The notes beneath the pieces were generated by a model. The model saw only the letters and a list, made by a program, of their open reading frames with translations, was not told the origin of the DNA and searched no databases. A DNA stretch of 7,314 bases, taken from NCBI GenBank assembly GCA_019751575.1, contig JAIENF010000046.1, positions 1 through 7,314 on the forward strand, read 5' to 3'. Positions 6,740 through 7,314 of the stretch are shown here, piece after piece. Each line of letters begins with the position of its first letter. Position 1 is the stretch's first letter. A program made the position numbers and the translations under genes. This DNA comes from Burkholderiales bacterium (GTDB taxonomy: Bacteria > Pseudomonadota > Gammaproteobacteria > Burkholderiales > CAIKXV01).

Positions 6740-7013
6740 GCTTCGTCTTGATGTTGTGCACGTGCGCATGCTCGCCACGCGCGATCGGCGCGACCACCTT
6801 GCCGATATCGACGCCGTACTTCATCACGGTGTCGCCCGGCTTGTAGTCGGTCAGCGAGACCTTGTGGCCGATCGGGATGTCGCTCTTGGCGACCACCTTG
6901 ATCTCGGTGTCCTGCTCCATGATCCAGCCGGTCAGTTCGGCTCCGGACTTGACGCCTTCGACGACCACGACACCGACGCCGTCACCGTCTTCGTGCACCA
7001 CGAAGTGAATCAT
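6732..7013 (-). CDS. suyA: (2R)-sulfolactate sulfo-lyase, small (alpha) subunit-like; SAF domain
   Basis: A 93-residue protein made of a single SAF domain, the small part of UxaA-family lyases. It starts MIHFVVHEDGDGVGVVVVEG, then carries ELTGWIM (25-31), IPIGHKVSL (45-53), KYGVDIGKVVAPI (64-76), GEHAHVHN (79-86) and ends KTKRW. The IGHK, KYG.xIG and HxHN elements are shared with altronate dehydratase. The GVVVVEGVKSG...TGWIM part resembles SuyA of sulfolactate sulfo-lyase as I remember it, rather than altronate or galactarate dehydratase. It is the first gene of the operon and forms the active enzyme with SuyB. The ATG at 7013 is fixed by AGGAGG 4 bases upstream; an in-frame extension to 7130 would cross the promoter and is rejected. 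The 44-base gap to suyB includes one copy of a 13-base tandem repeat. Confidence 0.78.
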   Translation of the reverse strand: MIHFVVHEDGDGVGVVVVEGVKSGAELTGWIMEQDTEIKVVAKSDIPIGHKVSLTDYKPGDTVMKYGVDIGKVVAPIARGEHAHVHNIKTKRW

Positions 7014-7017
7014 CGTT

Positions 7018-7023
7018 CCTCCT
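7018..7023 (-). promoter_or_regulatory. Strong ribosome binding site of suyA
   Basis: The minus strand reads AGGAGG-AACG-ATG. It fixes the start of the small-subunit gene at 7013. Confidence 0.75.
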
Positions 7024-7036
7024 GGGGATTTCAGGG

Positions 7037-7082
7037 TCGCCCCGCCAGCCGGACCTGGGATCGGCCGGCGCCGACGGGGCGA
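7037..7082 (-). other. Possible stem-loop in the operon leader
   Basis: Two perfect 8-base arms, tcgccccg (7037-7044) and cggggcga (7075-7082), enclose 30 bases that hold a further GCCGG/CCGGC pairing. If transcription begins near 7086, this structure lies almost at the 5' end of the leader and ends about 23 bases before the suyA start. No T-run follows on the minus strand, so it is not a typical terminator. It may stabilise the message or have no role; GC-rich sequence gives such arms easily. Confidence 0.35.
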
Positions 7083-7092
7083 AAGGACGTCA

Positions 7093-7121
7093 ATCATAGT
7101 GAGCCGCCCCGGGGGAGTCAA
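7093..7121 (-). promoter_or_regulatory. Sigma70-type promoter of the leftward operon
   Basis: On the minus strand TTGACT (7116-7121) and TATGAT (7093-7098) are separated by exactly 17 bases. Each box differs from consensus by one base, which stands out in this GC-rich window. Transcription would start near 7086, leaving a leader of about 72 bases before the suyA ATG. Gaps and overlaps downstream suggest that one transcript could cover all ten leftward genes. Confidence 0.72.
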
Positions 7122-7138
7122 ACAACTCATCTATATGA
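7115..7138. promoter_or_regulatory. Candidate operator: two overlapping hyphenated palindromes
   Basis: GAGT-N6-ACTC (7115-7128) overlaps the minus 35 box of the operon promoter, and TCAT-CTAT-ATGA (7127-7138) lies just upstream of it. Both are in the shared region between the operon and the divergent GntR gene, where GntR regulators usually bind. The arms are only 4 bases each, so this is a suggestion. Confidence 0.3.
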
Positions 7139-7181
7139 ATCCGTTCCCATCGCGGCATGGTTCGACTAGACTCGAAGCGCC

Positions 7182-7314
7182 ATGCCGATCGACAGCCACC
7201 CCCGCGCAGCCTCGCGCCCGACGCCCGCCGACGCGGTCGGTGCCTCGCCGCTGCACGCCGATGGCGCGTCCGGCGTGCCGCTCTACCGCGAACTGCAGCG
7301 CCGCCTGACGCGCG
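7182..7314 (+). CDS. GntR-family transcriptional regulator, N-terminal part (runs off right edge)
   Basis: An open frame of 44 full codons from ATG at 7182 to the window end with no stop. After a variable Pro/Ala-rich start (MPIDSHPRAASRP) it reaches GVPLYRELQRRLTR at about residues 31-44. PLYRxLxxxLxxxI is the hallmark first helix of GntR winged helix-turn-helix domains, so the DNA-binding domain begins here and continues outside the window. An in-frame TAG at 7167-7169 makes this ATG the first possible start; the ribosome binding site is weak. Divergent placement against the operon promoter suggests that it controls the operon and responds to its substrate or an intermediate. The effector domain, and hence the GntR subfamily, cannot be seen. 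Confidence 0.72.
   Translation, partial: MPIDSHPRAASRPTPADAVGASPLHADGASGVPLYRELQRRLTR

Noticed and set aside
2682..6751. Long plus-strand open frames at 2682-4373, 4456-5583 and 5357-6751.
   Set aside because: All lie opposite clear minus-strand genes, and each spans more than one of them. They show low-complexity composition and no domain pattern.
5519..7013. Altronate or galactarate dehydratase as the function of the UxaA-family pair.
   Set aside because: The subunits are split, the small subunit has the SuyA-like GVVVVEG/TGWIM pattern, a sulfite oxidase gene follows, and no hexuronate or sugar-acid genes are present. It remains a fallback.
7107..7114. CCCCGGGG palindrome in the promoter spacer as an operator.
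   Set aside because: An 8-base GC-only palindrome is common by chance at this base composition and no second copy was noticed nearby.
7131..7172. Promoter for the GntR gene (AT-rich CTATAT or TAGACT as minus 10).
   Set aside because: No acceptable minus 35 box at the right distance for either candidate.

Overview
The window is GC-rich, and its ten leftward genes are packed tightly with start-stop overlaps. It includes a Bug/TctC-family binding protein, a family greatly expanded in Betaproteobacteria. The best guess is a betaproteobacterium, probably Burkholderiales; this is inferred from gene content and base composition only.

Layout: everything from the left edge to about position 7013 lies on the minus strand and reads as one operon, transcribed right to left. 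In transcription order it encodes: a small SAF-type subunit (SuyA-like, 6732-7013); a UxaA-fold large subunit (SuyB-like, 5519-6688); a sulfite-oxidase-family molybdenum enzyme (4360-5517); an SdhB/FrdB-type iron-sulfur protein (3552-4316); two small cytochrome-b-type membrane anchors (3199-3555 and 2855-3202); a Bug/TctC solute-binding protein (1759-2745); the alpha and beta subunits of a two-subunit class I fumarase (865-1740 and 224-835); and the N-terminus of an SdhA/FrdA-type flavoprotein that runs off the left edge (1-203). A near-consensus sigma70 promoter (TTGACT, 17 bases, TATGAT) sits at 7093-7121 and points into the operon. A GntR-family regulator begins divergently at 7182 and runs off the right edge.

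How the genes could work together: SuyAB-type enzymes split sulfolactate into pyruvate and sulfite, and the adjacent, almost overlapping molybdoenzyme would oxidise the toxic sulfite to sulfate. A complete dedicated succinate-dehydrogenase-like complex and a fumarase-like hydratase in the same operon are not needed to degrade sulfolactate. They make sense if the starting compound is a sulfonated analogue of succinate. The simplest scheme is 3-sulfopropionate -> 3-sulfoacrylate (SDH-like) -> 3-sulfolactate (fumarase-like) -> pyruvate + sulfite (SuyAB) -> sulfate. A variant is sulfosuccinate -> sulfofumarate -> sulfomalate -> oxaloacetate + sulfite. Uptake would begin with the Bug protein. The families are read from the sequence; the pathway is an inference. 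It is supported by unusual residues in the flavoprotein (Cys where the FAD-linking His normally is) and at several usually conserved positions of the fumarase-like pair.
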